In this document: positions 17,565 through 26,670 of the stretch, in pieces
How positions within the stretch are numbered: the stretch's first letter is position 1
Layout of the letters: each line of letters starts with the position of its first letter
DNA from: Phycisphaerales bacterium
GTDB taxonomy: Bacteria; Planctomycetota; Phycisphaerae; Phycisphaerales; UBA1924
Assembly: GCA_019750095.1 (NCBI GenBank)
Contig: JAIEOW010000026.1
Location: 47,817 to 111,816 of the forward strand
Direction: 5' to 3'
DNA: 64,000 nucleotides
Made by a program: the position numbers and the translations under genes
Notes under the pieces: model-generated
Told to the model about the DNA's origin: nothing
What the model saw: only the letters and a program-made list of their open reading frames with translations
Database searches by the model: none

Positions 17565-18131
17565 ATGAGTGCATCCCGGAACAATCGACCTGACCTGACA
17601 CGCGGATCGGCCAGACCGCCGACTCCGGATGTGCGTCATGTCCGGAGTGTTCTGTTCGTGTGTCTTGGCAACATCTGCCGATCGCCCCTGGCGCAAGGCG
17701 TGCTCGAGCATCGGGCCGTGGCGATGGACCTTGCCGATGATCTCCGGATCGCTTCGTGTGGCACTGGTTCGTGGCACATCGGCAGTGCACCCGATCCACG
17801 CTCGATCGCGGTGGCCCGTAAGCACGGCGTGAGCCTGAACAGTCGCGGACGACAGGTGAACCCCAGCACAGACTTTGCCAACTTTGACCTGATCGTCCCG
17901 ATGGATCGTGCCAACGAGCGCGATCTGATTCGCTTGGGATGCCCGATCACGAAGATGGCCCTGTGCCTGGCGTTCGTCGGACCTGACGTCGACGATCTTG
18001 CACGCTCACACGGCTACGAAGTTCCCGATCCCTATCACGATGGGGATGAGGGCTTTGACACGGTGTTCCGATTGATCGACAGCTCCGCCAAGGGTCTGCT
18101 GGACTCGATCGTCTCGGGGAGGGTTCCATGA
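17565..18131 (+). CDS. Low-molecular-weight protein-tyrosine phosphatase
   Basis: 188-residue cytoplasmic phosphatase. The catalytic P-loop [20 protein letters not shown] has the C-x5-R-S motif, and the general acid is present in [19 protein letters not shown]. The middle shows [26 protein letters not shown]. The N-terminal 25 residues before the core are extra. In other bacteria such enzymes act on exopolysaccharide tyrosine kinases; here no kinase is adjacent. It overlaps the next gene by ATGA and follows the glycosyltransferase-like gene by 12 bases. Confidence 0.9.
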   Translation: MSASRNNRPDLTRGSARPPTPDVRHVRSVLFVCLGNICRSPLAQGVLEHRAVAMDLADDLRIASCGTGSWHIGSAPDPRSIAVARKHGVSLNSRGRQVNPSTDFANFDLIVPMDRANERDLIRLGCPITKMALCLAFVGPDVDDLARSHGYEVPDPYHDGDEGFDTVFRLIDSSAKGLLDSIVSGRVP

Positions 18132-18955
18132 TTCGTTCTCGCTCTCGGCTTGGCTTCACGCTCATCGAGTTGCTCGTCGTCATCGCGGTCATCGCGCTGC
18201 TCGTGGGCATTCTGTTGCCCGCGCTCGGCGGGGCACGGAATCAGGCTCGCGCGATTGTGTGCTCCTCAAGACTGCAACAACTCGGCGTCGCACTCGCGCT
18301 TTATCTCAACGAATACGACAACACGCTGCCGCAGGTCAAGGTCGATGTGTTCGGCAACAACGTCGTCATCGGCACGCTGTTTGGCGGGAAGAAGGGCTCG
18401 CTCCCCGCGTTTGGGATCAATCAGTACGGAGCCGAGCGTCGGCCATTGAATCGATACGTCATCGATGGCACGCCCGAGCCCGACTCATCCAGTGAGGTCG
18501 CGGAGGTCGAAGCGTTCCGGTCGCCCGCCGACTCCGGCGGCGTGATTCCCGGCATGGGCCCCACCAAGAGCATGTATGACCTGCTCGGCACCAGCTACAC
18601 CCTGAACGATCACGCGCTCAAGGCGACGCCCACCGAACCCGAGATCGCCACACTCGTCCCCAATGACGGGGGCAAGATGCCGCTGATCGTCACCCCGACC
18701 AAGACCTGGGTGCTCGGGTCGCATCCGATCTACAACTACGACGGCGGGCCCGGGGACAACGGTCGCGGACGCGAACACTTCTGGTATGACCGACGCGTTA
18801 CGCGGGCGAATCTGCTCTTTGCAGACTTTCACGTCGGATCGCAACTGTCGGTCCCGACATGGAACTCGACCGTGGGCGATGCCGCTCAGACCACGCGAGA
18901 CTACACGTTCCTGCCGGATCCCGGTTGGCTTGCGCGTTGGCGTGCGACCCCGTAA
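18128..18955 (+). CDS. Prepilin-type protein, planctomycete secreted type (DUF1559-like)
   Basis: 275 residues. The N-terminus is a class-III prepilin signal: a short basic leader, then [19 protein letters not shown], with cleavage expected after the Gly and methylation of the Phe. Next comes [25 protein letters not shown], a segment typical of the planctomycete family of pseudopilin-like proteins, and near the C-terminus [12 protein letters not shown], like the HxxDG-like end of that family. The mature globular part is polar and has few cysteines. It overlaps the phosphatase stop as ATGA and is the last gene before a bidirectional terminator. Confidence 0.82.
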   Translation: MIRSRSRLGFTLIELLVVIAVIALLVGILLPALGGARNQARAIVCSSRLQQLGVALALYLNEYDNTLPQVKVDVFGNNVVIGTLFGGKKGSLPAFGINQYGAERRPLNRYVIDGTPEPDSSSEVAEVEAFRSPADSGGVIPGMGPTKSMYDLLGTSYTLNDHALKATPTEPEIATLVPNDGGKMPLIVTPTKTWVLGSHPIYNYDGGPGDNGRGREHFWYDRRVTRANLLFADFHVGSQLSVPTWNSTVGDAAQTTRDYTFLPDPGWLARWRATP

Positions 18956-18960
18956 CGAAC

Positions 18961-18987
18961 GCACCCCGGCCGAGTGGGCCGGGGTGC
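18961..18987. terminator. Bidirectional hairpin between convergent genes
   Basis: An 11-bp perfect stem (GCACCCCGGCC at 18961-18971, GGCCGGGGTGC at 18977-18987) with a 5-base loop lies between the convergent prepilin and chemoreceptor stops. There is no T-run, so termination strength is uncertain. Confidence 0.6.
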
Positions 18988-19015
18988 GCTGGGATTCGTG
19001 GATGTTGTCGCGTGC

Positions 19016-21298
19016 TTAGTTGTGGTGAGCCGCGGCCTTCTTCTTGCCCTTGCCGGTGCCGCCGACGGCGTTCTTCATGTAGCTGCCGGTATCGAGCTTG
19101 AAACGCCCGACCATCGCCATGAGCTGCTCGGCCTTCGCCGAGAGCTGCACGGCGGCCGACGCCGACTGGGTCGCGCCCGCACCGGCTTCCTCGGCCGCGG
19201 AAGAGATCGACTGGATCATCCCGGCCACGCCGGTCGAGCCCTCGACGATCTGATTGAGGTTCTCGCCACACTGCTCGGCGAGCTGCACGCCTTGCTTGAC
19301 CTGCTCGGTGCCCTTGCCCATGCGGTCGACCGCCTGACGCGTCTCTTCCTGGATCGACTTGATGCTCGACGCGACCTCTTCGGTCGCCTTGGTGGTGCGC
19401 TCGGCGAGCTTGCGGACCTCGTCGGCGACGACCGCGAAACCGCGGCCGTGTTCGCCGGCCCGGGCCGCTTCGATCGCGGCGTTGAGCGCGAGGAGATTCG
19501 TCTGATCCGCGATGTCGTTGATGACCTTGATGACCTGCCCGATCTGCTGGCCGCGCTCGCCGAGCGTGGCGACGGACTGGGCCGAGGCCTGCACCGCGGA
19601 GTCGATCTCCTGCATGCCGGTCACGGTCTGGCGGACGACTTCGCCGCCCTCGGAGGCCATCTTGCCGGCGGAGCCAGCGCTCTCGGCGGCCTGGGCGCAC
19701 TGGCGGGCGACCTCGCCCACCGAGGCGGACATTTCTTCGGCGCTCGCAGCGATCTCGGTCGCCGCGCTGGAGACTTCGGTCGTCGAGATCGAAACCTCGG
19801 TGATCACATCGCGCAGACTCGCGGCCATCTTGTCGGTGGCGCGGGCGAGTTCGCCAAGCTCATCCTTGGACGTCGAGTTGATCGGCTGCTGCATGAGGTC
19901 GTTGTTCGCCACGGCCTGGAGCACGCCAAGCACCTTGCGGATCGAACCGGAGATGTTGCGAACGAGCATGAATCCGACGGTCACGGCCACGCCCACGGCG
20001 AACGCCGCGAGCAGCGCCGATTGGATATCCGCCCGCAGCGACGCCGCGGCCGACTTCTCGCGCAGACCCGAGGCACGACCAGCGATCAGACTTTCCAACT
20101 CCTTGGCCTTGGCGGCAACCGCCGGACCAATCCGATTCATCCCTTGCTCGATCGCCTTGTCCCGCTCTTTGGTGCTCACCAGAAGTGCGTTGACGCGATC
20201 GGCGTAATAGCCGGCAGCGGCGGCGCACTCGGCAAACTGCGTCTTCAACGCGCTGGACTTGGCCGCGTTCGACAGCTTCTCCAGCTCGCGCTGGGCGTTC
20301 TGCATGGCCTGGCTTGCGCTGGCAACGTGCTTTTCCTCCTCGGTGGCGAGGAACTTCATCGCGTTCAGCCGAGCCGTCTGGAACTCTTTGAGCGCACCGG
20401 TGATCTGCAGCAGGAGCTGCGCATCGCCACTCTTGCTGGCCTGCTTGGCGGCGGCATCCAGAAGATTGGCGACCCGCGCGGCGACGACATTGAGCTGAGA
20501 TTCCACGATTGCCTCACGTGTGTCGATCTCGCCGACGACCTTCGTAAAGGCGACGTCGTACTGCGCCACATCGTCCGCGACCGCAGAAGCGATTGCCAGA
20601 ACTTGCTGGTCATCCGTCATGGTCTTGATCTGATTCGAAGCCGTGGCGAACTTTGCCATACCTTCGGTGAGCTTCGCCAGATTCTCGTCCGTTGGGCGGA
20701 CGATGAACCGGTTGGCCGTGATCCGTATCGCGCTCACTTCACTCTTGAGTTCGACTAGCAAACGCTCCTTGACAATCAGATTGGTCAGTTCCGAACCGAT
20801 CGATGCCACGTCTCGGGTCGTCTTGGCCGACATGGTCGCCATGCCCAGCATGAGCGTGGTCAGTGTGCCAAACGCCATCGCCAGCTTCAACCCCACAGTG
20901 ACGGCCCGTCGCGTCGCCCCGGTAGAGTCCGCCATTTTGGAGAGCGCAAAGCAGACGAGAATCGTGATAAGCAGCGCGACGCCCGTGGCAGCGCCAAAGC
21001 CCACGACCGAGGTGTTCTTCACGGGTGACTCGAAGGCGAGCGGCTCGGTCGCCGTCGGTCGAGCCGCCTTCAAGCCAAACTCCGGACGCTTCACCGGAAC
21101 CAGCGTCGGCTCATTGAAAGCACCGGTCGACGCCGCAACCGGACTGTCCGCGGCGGTCGCCACAGGGGGCTGCTGAACCACGTTGAGATCGGTCGGCGGC
21201 GCGTCAGCTCGCAGGTCGGCACTGGCCGACAACAGTCCCAGCATGCCTAACGCGACACACAGTCCGAACCTGACTCCATTCTTCAGCAGCGATCCCAT
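19016..21298 (-). CDS. Methyl-accepting chemotaxis protein
   Basis: 760-residue chemoreceptor. Unusual N-terminus: a cleavable-looking signal peptide (to about residue 33, ending ADA), a Pro/Ala-rich linker, then two hydrophobic helices (about 98-119 and 134-153), a helical sensor region (about 155-425), a further membrane helix (about 432-452), HAMP and the signalling domain. The signalling tip reads [20 protein letters not shown], followed by [22 protein letters not shown]. No pentapeptide for CheR binding is visible; the tail is Lys/Ala/His rich. The upstream intergenic region is long, so it probably has its own promoter. The ligand is unknown. Confidence 0.9.
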   Translation of the reverse strand: MGSLLKNGVRFGLCVALGMLGLLSASADLRADAPPTDLNVVQQPPVATAADSPVAASTGAFNEPTLVPVKRPEFGLKAARPTATEPLAFESPVKNTSVVGFGAATGVALLITILVCFALSKMADSTGATRRAVTVGLKLAMAFGTLTTLMLGMATMSAKTTRDVASIGSELTNLIVKERLLVELKSEVSAIRITANRFIVRPTDENLAKLTEGMAKFATASNQIKTMTDDQQVLAIASAVADDVAQYDVAFTKVVGEIDTREAIVESQLNVVAARVANLLDAAAKQASKSGDAQLLLQITGALKEFQTARLNAMKFLATEEEKHVASASQAMQNAQRELEKLSNAAKSSALKTQFAECAAAAGYYADRVNALLVSTKERDKAIEQGMNRIGPAVAAKAKELESLIAGRASGLREKSAAASLRADIQSALLAAFAVGVAVTVGFMLVRNISGSIRKVLGVLQAVANNDLMQQPINSTSKDELGELARATDKMAASLRDVITEVSISTTEVSSAATEIAASAEEMSASVGEVARQCAQAAESAGSAGKMASEGGEVVRQTVTGMQEIDSAVQASAQSVATLGERGQQIGQVIKVINDIADQTNLLALNAAIEAARAGEHGRGFAVVADEVRKLAERTTKATEEVASSIKSIQEETRQAVDRMGKGTEQVKQGVQLAEQCGENLNQIVEGSTGVAGMIQSISSAAEEAGAGATQSASAAVQLSAKAEQLMAMVGRFKLDTGSYMKNAVGGTGKGKKKAAAHHN

Positions 21299-21788
21299 AG
21301 TGCGACCTCCACAAACCCCCTGCGAAGTCGCAAGCCGCGGGACCGGACCTCAAGGTCCGGTTCGAACGCCCACCGATTTGCTAACAACTCAGGGTCCGTG
21401 GTTGTTGTCGGGCCGGATGCGACCTGACTTTGGTGTCAGATGAGAGATTTCAATCGTTCAAATCGTCCAAGCCGGTTCTCCGCGCATCTCCGCCATTTAC
21501 TGGAGGGAGAGCCCCCAGGTACGGGGAGACCGATTCATGGACGTTTCAGTTTCAAACTCGCCCATAACCGGCGAAACACTCGCGGTCTACGCCGAGTAGC
21601 GCGGCGAAAACGTTACAGCCCACCCTGCTCGCTCGCATCCGAGTATGCAGAGATGAACTCGCGTGCGTGAGTATTCGATGCTGAACGTGAAGCTGGCCCG
21701 GTGTCGGGTCGGACCGGATCAACACACGCCCCGGCGAAGTGTGTACGCCGGGATCGCAAGTCGTGATGTGTAGCAAGGAGACTCCTGT
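21299..21788. other. Long divergent intergenic region, chemoreceptor / pilin
   Basis: 490 bases with no credible gene. It separates two divergent genes and should carry both promoters and a long leader for the pilin gene. An 8-bp perfect hairpin with a TCAA loop (ACCGGACC / GGTCCGGT) lies at 21342-21361, near the chemoreceptor start. I looked for a cyclic-di-GMP riboswitch and a tRNA and found neither. Confidence 0.4.
21775..21786 (+). promoter_or_regulatory. Shine-Dalgarno inside a short inverted repeat
   Basis: The pilin ribosome-binding site AAGGAG (21775-21780) sits eight bases before the ATG at 21789. Its AGGAG pairs perfectly with CTCCT at 21782-21786 around one base; a one-base loop cannot form, so this is a palindrome rather than a stable intramolecular hairpin. 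Confidence 0.35.
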
Positions 21789-22301
21789 ATGCGTAACCGA
21801 GTTCGTAAGGCATTCACCCTGGTCGAGATTCTGATCGTTGTCGTGATCCTCGGCATTCTCGCCGCGATCGTCATCCCGCAGTTTACCAACGCCAGCCAGG
21901 ACGCTCAGCGCGGCAACGTGGTGACGCAGATGCAGTCGCTGCGGAACCAGATCGAGCTCTTCCGCGTCCGCAACGGCGGGCGGAACCCCGTCATCGACGG
22001 CGTCGACAATGCGGCGTTCAGCGATCTGACCGCCACGACCAACAGCTTCGGCCGTCAGCAGGAGCAGTACCTCCGCGCTGCCGCCAGCAACCCCCGCAAC
22101 AACACCTCGACGGTCGTTCTGACCGCCAACACTGGTGATGCGCTCCGCACCGAAGCCGCCAGCACCGATCCCCAGGCCGCTGGCGCTGCGGGTTGGCTCT
22201 ACAACAACACCACCGGCGAGTTCATCGCGGTCGGCTACTCCGAGTTCTCTGACACCTGGTTCGGGTCTACCAACCCGCCCCACCTGACCGCCCGTCCGTA
22301 A
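21789..22301 (+). CDS. Type IV pilin / type II pseudopilin-like protein
   Basis: 170 residues. Class-III leader MRNRVRKA, then FTLVEILIVVVILGILAAIVIPQF: the typical Glu5 and long hydrophobic helix of GspG/PilA-type major subunits. The expected cleavage residue before Phe is Ala here instead of Gly. The mature part begins with an amphipathic helix (VTQMQSLRNQIELFRVRNGG) and ends with WLYNNTTGEFIAVGYSEFSDTWFG. It has a strong ribosome-binding site, a long leader and a downstream terminator, as expected of an abundantly made subunit. No motor ATPase or prepilin peptidase gene is in the window. Confidence 0.88.
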   Translation: MRNRVRKAFTLVEILIVVVILGILAAIVIPQFTNASQDAQRGNVVTQMQSLRNQIELFRVRNGGRNPVIDGVDNAAFSDLTATTNSFGRQQEQYLRAAASNPRNNTSTVVLTANTGDALRTEAASTDPQAAGAAGWLYNNTTGEFIAVGYSEFSDTWFGSTNPPHLTARP

Positions 22302-22338
22302 GGCGATCTGAGAGAGAGACATGACCTGACCTGAGATT

Positions 22339-22370
22339 GGGCGACTCCGGAAACGGAGTCGCCCGCTTTG
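22339..22370 (+). terminator. Intrinsic terminator after pilin gene
   Basis: An 11-bp perfect stem (GGGCGACTCCG at 22339-22349, CGGAGTCGCCC at 22354-22364) closed by a GAAA tetraloop and followed by GCTTTGTT. It lies 37 bases past the stop of the first pilin gene. Confidence 0.85.
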
Positions 22371-22423
22371 TTCCGAGAGGCCTTCGTCACTGTTGGTGAG
22401 AGAACTCCCAGAGGACGTCCAGC

Positions 22424-22855
22424 ATGCGTGCCCGTTTCCGTCCAGCATTCACGCTGATCGAAATCCTGATCGTCGTGGTGATCCTCGGCATCCTTGCCGC
22501 GATCGCCGTGTTCCAGTTCGGCACCGTCACCGGCGAGTCGCAGCAGACCGCCACCCGGACCGAACTCCAGAAGCTCCGCCGCCACATCGGCGTCTTCCAG
22601 GCCCGCAACAACCAGCGCTTTCCAGCGGTGGAAGATGGCGACGGCACCTGGGGCGAGATCGTGAACACCAACCGCGAGTATCTCCTCACGCCCCCCATCA
22701 ACTCCTGGGTCGGCGGCGCCAATGGTCGTCGCGTGGTTCTCGGCACCGCTCCCGACGTCGCCTATCAGACCGACTATGGCTGGATCTTCGATCCGACGAC
22801 CGGTCAGGTCTGGGCTGGCGGCTATGACGGCGAGGACAACCCTCTGCCTCGATAA
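22424..22855 (+). CDS. Type IV pilin / type II pseudopilin-like protein
   Basis: 143 residues, paralogous to the preceding gene: leader MRARFRPA, then FTLIEILIVVVILGILAAIAVFQF. The amphipathic helix (TRTELQKLRRHIGVFQARN) and the C-terminal WIFDPTTGQVWAGGYDGED resemble the first pilin's end (WLYNNTTGEFIAVGY). As in that protein, the residue before the cleavage site is Ala. It is separated from the first pilin by a strong terminator, so it needs its own promoter or read-through. Confidence 0.88.
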   Translation: MRARFRPAFTLIEILIVVVILGILAAIAVFQFGTVTGESQQTATRTELQKLRRHIGVFQARNNQRFPAVEDGDGTWGEIVNTNREYLLTPPINSWVGGANGRRVVLGTAPDVAYQTDYGWIFDPTTGQVWAGGYDGEDNPLPR

Positions 22856-22860
22856 CCCTC

Positions 22861-22894
22861 GGGCCGTGCATCCCATTCAAGCAAAGCACGGCCT
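22861..22894 (+). terminator. Possible hairpin terminator
   Basis: GGCCGTGC (22862-22869) pairs with GCACGGCC (22886-22893) across a 16-base loop, five bases past the second pilin stop; only ATTTC follows, so this is a weak candidate. Confidence 0.35.
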
Positions 22895-22993
22895 GATTTC
22901 GGTCGATAGGTTTCCAAGCGGCTCGGCGGATGCGCCAGCCCATCTGCACGTGTCCGATCTGTCCACCTTGTTTGTCGATCATGGAGCGTCGTC

Positions 22994-23293
22994 ATGAGCT
23001 CGAAGCCTTTCAGGAAGTTTGCCCCCGCCGTGCTGGTCGTTGCCGGAGTGGTCGCGGGCGCGTTCGTGAGCGAGATGATCCGCGCCACGCCAGCACTGGC
23101 GCAGCAGGATGGCAAGCTCCTCCCGCCGGGCGAAGCCCTGAACGCCGGCGAGCAGCGCAGGCAGCAGACCGTTCTGCTCCAGCAGCTCAGCGATCGGCTC
23201 ACACGGATTGAGTCCACTCTCGCCGCGGGGATCAAGGTGAAGGTCACCGAGATGCCTCCGGTGATCATGAAAGACCCCGTCAGCGGCAAGTAA
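22994..23293 (+). CDS. Small exported hypothetical protein
   Basis: 99 residues with a signal peptide or N-terminal anchor (KFAPAVLVVAGVVAGAFVSE) and a possible cleavage site after ALAQ. The mature part contains a helical Gln-rich stretch (GEQRRQQTVLLQQLSDRLTRIESTLAAG), probably a short coiled coil, and ends IMKDPVSGK. I do not recognise the family. It lies between two prepilin genes on the same strand, so a role beside them is possible but unproven. Confidence 0.6.
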   Translation: MSSKPFRKFAPAVLVVAGVVAGAFVSEMIRATPALAQQDGKLLPPGEALNAGEQRRQQTVLLQQLSDRLTRIESTLAAGIKVKVTEMPPVIMKDPVSGK

Positions 23294-23352
23294 CGGCCGT
23301 TCGCTGATCCGTGCCTGTTCTGCACAACCCGATGTGTTTTAGGAGCCACCCG

Positions 23353-23931
23353 ATGATGAACCCGCTCAACCGACGCGTGCCGCGCACCAGAAGTGGCTAC
23401 ACGCTCATCGAAGTGCTGGTTCTGGTGGTGATCATGGGCATCGCCGGCGCGATGGTGATCCCGGCGCTCGGCGACACACACATCCTGCGTGTGCAGGCCG
23501 CGCTCCGGACGATCGTCTCCGACATCACCTTTGCCCAGGCCGACGCCGCGGCGTTCCAGGAACGTCGTGCGGTGGTGTTTGATGTCAACACCAACAGCTA
23601 CCGCGTGATCCAGGTTCCGGGCTCGACGCTCGATGTCGTCGCGAACACGATCCACGACCCGACTCGGCCCTTTGGCCGCATGGGCGCGGACTTTACCCAG
23701 GACGAGGCCAGATACGGGGAGACCCGCATCACCAGCGTCAACTTCGGCAACGGCTCAAGCTCTCTCATCTTCGACGCCCTCGGCGGCCCTGTCAGTGCGC
23801 CCGACAGCAACACGCCCAGCCCCGGCGGGACCATCACCCTCGCCGGTTCGGGTTCAAGCTGGACGATCTCCGTTGAAGCGTTTACCGGACGTGTCACGGT
23901 TGCCCAGGACGCACCGGTGACCGTTCCCTGA
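23353..23931 (+). CDS. GspH-like minor pseudopilin
   Basis: 192 residues from the first of two adjacent ATG codons at 23353, chosen because AGGAG lies seven bases upstream; the frame is open from 23311. Prepilin leader with RTRSG, then YTLIEVLVLVVIMGIAGAMVIPAL, retaining Glu5. The following helix (VQAALRTIVSDITFAQADAAAFQERRAVVFDV) and beta-rich end (NFGNGSSSLIFDALGGPVS, GGTITLAGSG) match the GspH/FimT minor pseudopilin layout. The first hydrophobic residue after cleavage is Tyr rather than Phe. Confidence 0.8.
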   Translation: MMNPLNRRVPRTRSGYTLIEVLVLVVIMGIAGAMVIPALGDTHILRVQAALRTIVSDITFAQADAAAFQERRAVVFDVNTNSYRVIQVPGSTLDVVANTIHDPTRPFGRMGADFTQDEARYGETRITSVNFGNGSSSLIFDALGGPVSAPDSNTPSPGGTITLAGSGSSWTISVEAFTGRVTVAQDAPVTVP

Positions 23932-23986
23932 CATCAGATAACCACTCGGACGTTGCGGGCAGCACGTAACGCGGTAGTGTTCTCTC

Positions 23987-24190
23987 ATGCCCACCAGCAA
24001 CCCGGCACCATCTGTTCGCAAGCGTCATCGGGCGCTCCGCCCGAGCATGTTCGCGTGCGTCATGCTCGCCTTCGGGCTTCTGCTGTGGGCACGGTTCATC
24101 CTCGTCACCGGCCACCCGCGTACGGCGATCGCCGAGCCGGCCGTGGTCAAGGCCCAGCAGCCCAAGCCGCAGGACGCGCCGCGCCGATAG
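23987..24190 (+). CDS. Small single-pass membrane protein, hypothetical
   Basis: 67 residues: a basic N-terminus, one hydrophobic helix (SMFACVMLAFGLLLWARFILV, about residues 20-40) and a polar C-terminus ending in a Pro/Gln/Lys-rich tail. Family unrecognised. It follows the GspH-like gene by 55 bases and converges on the next gene. Confidence 0.5.
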   Translation: MPTSNPAPSVRKRHRALRPSMFACVMLAFGLLLWARFILVTGHPRTAIAEPAVVKAQQPKPQDAPRR

Positions 24191-24207
24191 CGCGGCGTGT
24201 CAGCGGC

Positions 24208-25299
24208 TCACGCGCCGCCGAGCTCCTCGAGCATTCTCACCAGCGATTCCGGCGGGCGGACGTTCAGCGTGCTCTCGCTGATCGAATATTCGATCTCAAG
24301 CGTCCGGCCCTCGTGCCGCCAGTAGACCCGTGGCGAGATCGATCCCGGGCCGTCGCGCTCCATGCCCGTCGCGATTAGCATCAGATTGCTCAGGGTCTTC
24401 AGCGACTCCGGATTGTCAAACGGCATCGCAAGAATGCGATGACGCGTTGGCACGGCGAAGAACACCCCGAGCTTGCCGGCAACTCGATCAAACACATCGT
24501 CACGCAGGATCCACGTCGCGCTGAAGAACGAGTCACCGAAGATCTCGTGCAGCTTCATGCCGTCGGGAAGATCATGGCTCGCAGTCTCCACCGGCGCAAG
24601 GTCCTGGAGGTTCTCCAGTGCGATGCGGAACAACTCATCGCTTTCGAGCCCCCATCCCTCGGCGTCCTCCGCTCTCAGCGTGCGGATCGACTCCGGTTCA
24701 TCCACGCAGATCACCGACGCCAATCCGGGAATCTGCTCACGCCACACGGCGTGCGCTCGGACAAGCTCGGTCGTCATGTCCCACAGTCGAATGCACAGCT
24801 TCTCGCGCACCTCGTCCAGCCGGGGGGCCGGCGCGTCTTTGTTCGCGCTGGAGATCCGCATCACGCCATCAAAGTGGCGTGCGATGATCTCCCCCCACTG
24901 CTCGATCGGCGCCTGAGCGCAGACCTGCGACAGGTTTCCAAGACCAAACTCACCCTCGAAGTCGTCTTGATCCTCAACGCGCGCATTGGGCGCCTTGGCC
25001 ACTTTCAGCATGCCGTCAACGATCAATGCTCGCCGGTTTCGTCTGCGGAAATACTCGCGGATCAACCCATCGAATCGCTCATAGCGCTCCGCGGTCTGGA
25101 AGTATGGAGCCCACTCCGGCGGCTCCTCGACGACTTTAGACTCGTCACCCGACTTCCCCGCAGCGCCGGACGCCTTCGCATCCAGCGACTTCCCCTTTGG
25201 CCCCTCCCTCGCCCCCCTCAAGCCCCCTGCACTTTCTGCTCCCCCCGCCCCTTGTTGAGCGCGGCGAAACACACGCCGGAAAAAGTCGAAAAGACCCAT
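24208..25299 (-). CDS. Hypothetical cytoplasmic protein
   Basis: 363 residues. It begins MGLFDFFRRVFRRA, an amphipathic start, then a disordered Gly/Ala/Lys stretch to about residue 60, and an acidic globular part (EWAPYFQTAERYERFDGLIREYF, CAQAPIEQWGEIIARHFDGVM, IRLWDMTTELVRAHAVW, FSATWILRDDVFDRVAG, VFFAVPTRHRILAMPFD). The layout loosely recalls DUF1444-type proteins but I cannot assign it with confidence. No signal or membrane segment. gcvT lies 48 bases upstream on the same strand, so they may share a transcript. Confidence 0.6.
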   Translation of the reverse strand: MGLFDFFRRVFRRAQQGAGGAESAGGLRGAREGPKGKSLDAKASGAAGKSGDESKVVEEPPEWAPYFQTAERYERFDGLIREYFRRRNRRALIVDGMLKVAKAPNARVEDQDDFEGEFGLGNLSQVCAQAPIEQWGEIIARHFDGVMRISSANKDAPAPRLDEVREKLCIRLWDMTTELVRAHAVWREQIPGLASVICVDEPESIRTLRAEDAEGWGLESDELFRIALENLQDLAPVETASHDLPDGMKLHEIFGDSFFSATWILRDDVFDRVAGKLGVFFAVPTRHRILAMPFDNPESLKTLSNLMLIATGMERDGPGSISPRVYWRHEGRTLEIEYSISESTLNVRPPESLVRMLEELGGA

Positions 25300-25347
25300 G
25301 TCCGAATCGTACCGCCGCCGCCAGTGCCTTGCGGACCCGAAGCGCAG

Positions 25348-26493
25348 TTACGTGCCGCGTGTCGGGCTGTAGAAAGGCAGCTTGCGCGTCGCACCTTCAA
25401 GGAGCGAGTCCTTGCCCGTGTCGATCTGGATCGCCGCCCCATCGACGGCAACGTCCTTGTCCACAAACGCCATACCGATCGGGAAGCCCAGCGTGGGGCT
25501 CAGGCACGCGCTGGAGACGAGTCCGACCTCCTTCCCGCCCGCGAGCACCTTCATGCCCTGACGAGCGGTGCGCTTGCCTTCCAGACTGAACCCCACCAGC
25601 CGACGCGGCGGGCCGCCGGCATCGCGCGTGCGGAGCAGCGCATCCTGCCCGACAAAGGGCTCGCCACGCTCCATGGTGTGTTTCTCGAGCGCGATGGCAA
25701 AGTCCACTCCGCACGAGAGCGCGTTGATCTCTTCACCCAGCTCATGCCCATACAGCGGCATGCCGGCTTCAAGCCGAAGCGTGTCGCGAGCCCCCAGCCC
25801 GCAGGGCTTCATCAGGCCGTTCTCCTGCTCCATCCCCGCGTCCTTCAGCAGCAGCTTCAGCCCCATGCCCACCGCCGCATTGGGAAGAATCACCTCGACG
25901 CCGTCCTCTCCGGTGTAACCCGTTCGGCTGACGATCAGCTTCATCACGACCAGGTTCTTGATCGCGAAGCGATACCGCTTCAGCGTCGGAATCTCGCGGC
26001 TGACCTTGGACACCAGGTCCATGACCTTGGGCCCCTGCAGCGCGACCATCGCCGTCGAGGTCGTCTGATCATCGATCTTGCATGTCAGATCGCTCGCGGC
26101 ACGCACCTTCTCAAAGTGCCCGAGCATCTTGATGCGGTTCGAAGCGTTCACCACGATCAGAAAGTCGTCGTCATCGATGCGATACACGATGATGTCGTCG
26201 TGCACGCCGCCCTGCTCGTTGCACGCGAGCGAGTATCGGCACTGCCCGGGCTGCATGTCGCTGATCCGACGCGAGCACACCCGCTCCAGCAGACGCCGGG
26301 CGTGACGACCGGTGATCTTCACCCGGCCCATGTGCGAGACGTCAAACAGCCCACCGCTGGTGCGGGTCGCCGCGTGCTCCGCGAGGATGCCGCCTCCGGG
26401 GCCCTTGTAGGCAATGGGCATCTCCCACCCAGCAAAGTCGACCATGGTGGCTTGGTGTTCAAGGTGGAACTGATGAAGCGGCGTGCGCAGCAC
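25348..26493 (-). CDS. gcvT: Aminomethyltransferase (glycine cleavage T protein)
   Basis: Transfers the methylene group from the lipoyl-bound aminomethyl intermediate to tetrahydrofolate, releasing ammonia. In 381 residues: RTPLHQFHLEHQATMVDFAGWEMPIAYKG near the N-terminus, GLFDVSHMGRVKITG, DDDFLIVVNASNRIKMLGH, RTGYTGEDGVEVILP, GLGARDTLRLEAGMPLYGHEL, and the C-terminal barrel. The frame is open to 26646, but that stretch contains the chemoreceptor's terminator; the GTG at 26493 lies just before the conserved N-terminus and gives the usual family length. No gcvH, gcvP or lpd is adjacent. Confidence 0.88.
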   Translation of the reverse strand: MLRTPLHQFHLEHQATMVDFAGWEMPIAYKGPGGGILAEHAATRTSGGLFDVSHMGRVKITGRHARRLLERVCSRRISDMQPGQCRYSLACNEQGGVHDDIIVYRIDDDDFLIVVNASNRIKMLGHFEKVRAASDLTCKIDDQTTSTAMVALQGPKVMDLVSKVSREIPTLKRYRFAIKNLVVMKLIVSRTGYTGEDGVEVILPNAAVGMGLKLLLKDAGMEQENGLMKPCGLGARDTLRLEAGMPLYGHELGEEINALSCGVDFAIALEKHTMERGEPFVGQDALLRTRDAGGPPRRLVGFSLEGKRTARQGMKVLAGGKEVGLVSSACLSPTLGFPIGMAFVDKDVAVDGAAIQIDTGKDSLLEGATRKLPFYSPTRGT

Positions 26494-26601
26494 TTGGGCC
26501 CTTTCGTTGGCGGTGGCGATGATAGCGACCGGTGCCCAAGCCGTGGCCGCGACCTGGAAAGTGCCACCAAACCCAGGGCTCTCCGGTGTCCACCACTCAT
26601 G

Positions 26602-26643
26602 AAAAAACCACCGCCCACGGGTTCGACGCCGTGGGCGGTGGTT
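26602..26643 (-). terminator. Strong intrinsic terminator after heme chemoreceptor gene
   Basis: A 15-bp perfect stem (halves at 26606-26620 and 26629-26643) with an 8-base loop, followed on the minus strand by a run of T (26602-26607). It lies 27 bases past the chemoreceptor stop and rules out gcvT starts further upstream. Confidence 0.9.
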
Positions 26644-26670
26644 CATGTGCGGCCGGTTGTCCGAACCGAA

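Noticed and set aside
21350..21400. tRNA suggested by GGTTCGAAC
   Set aside because: No acceptor, D or anticodon stem can be drawn; the sequence is part of a simple hairpin.
21299..21788. Cyclic-di-GMP riboswitch in the pilin leader
   Set aside because: The characteristic conserved core (CACGCAAAGGGCAAACC-like) is absent.
26494..26646. N-terminal extension of gcvT from 26646
   Set aside because: It would encode the terminator hairpin of the upstream gene and gives residues unlike GcvT.
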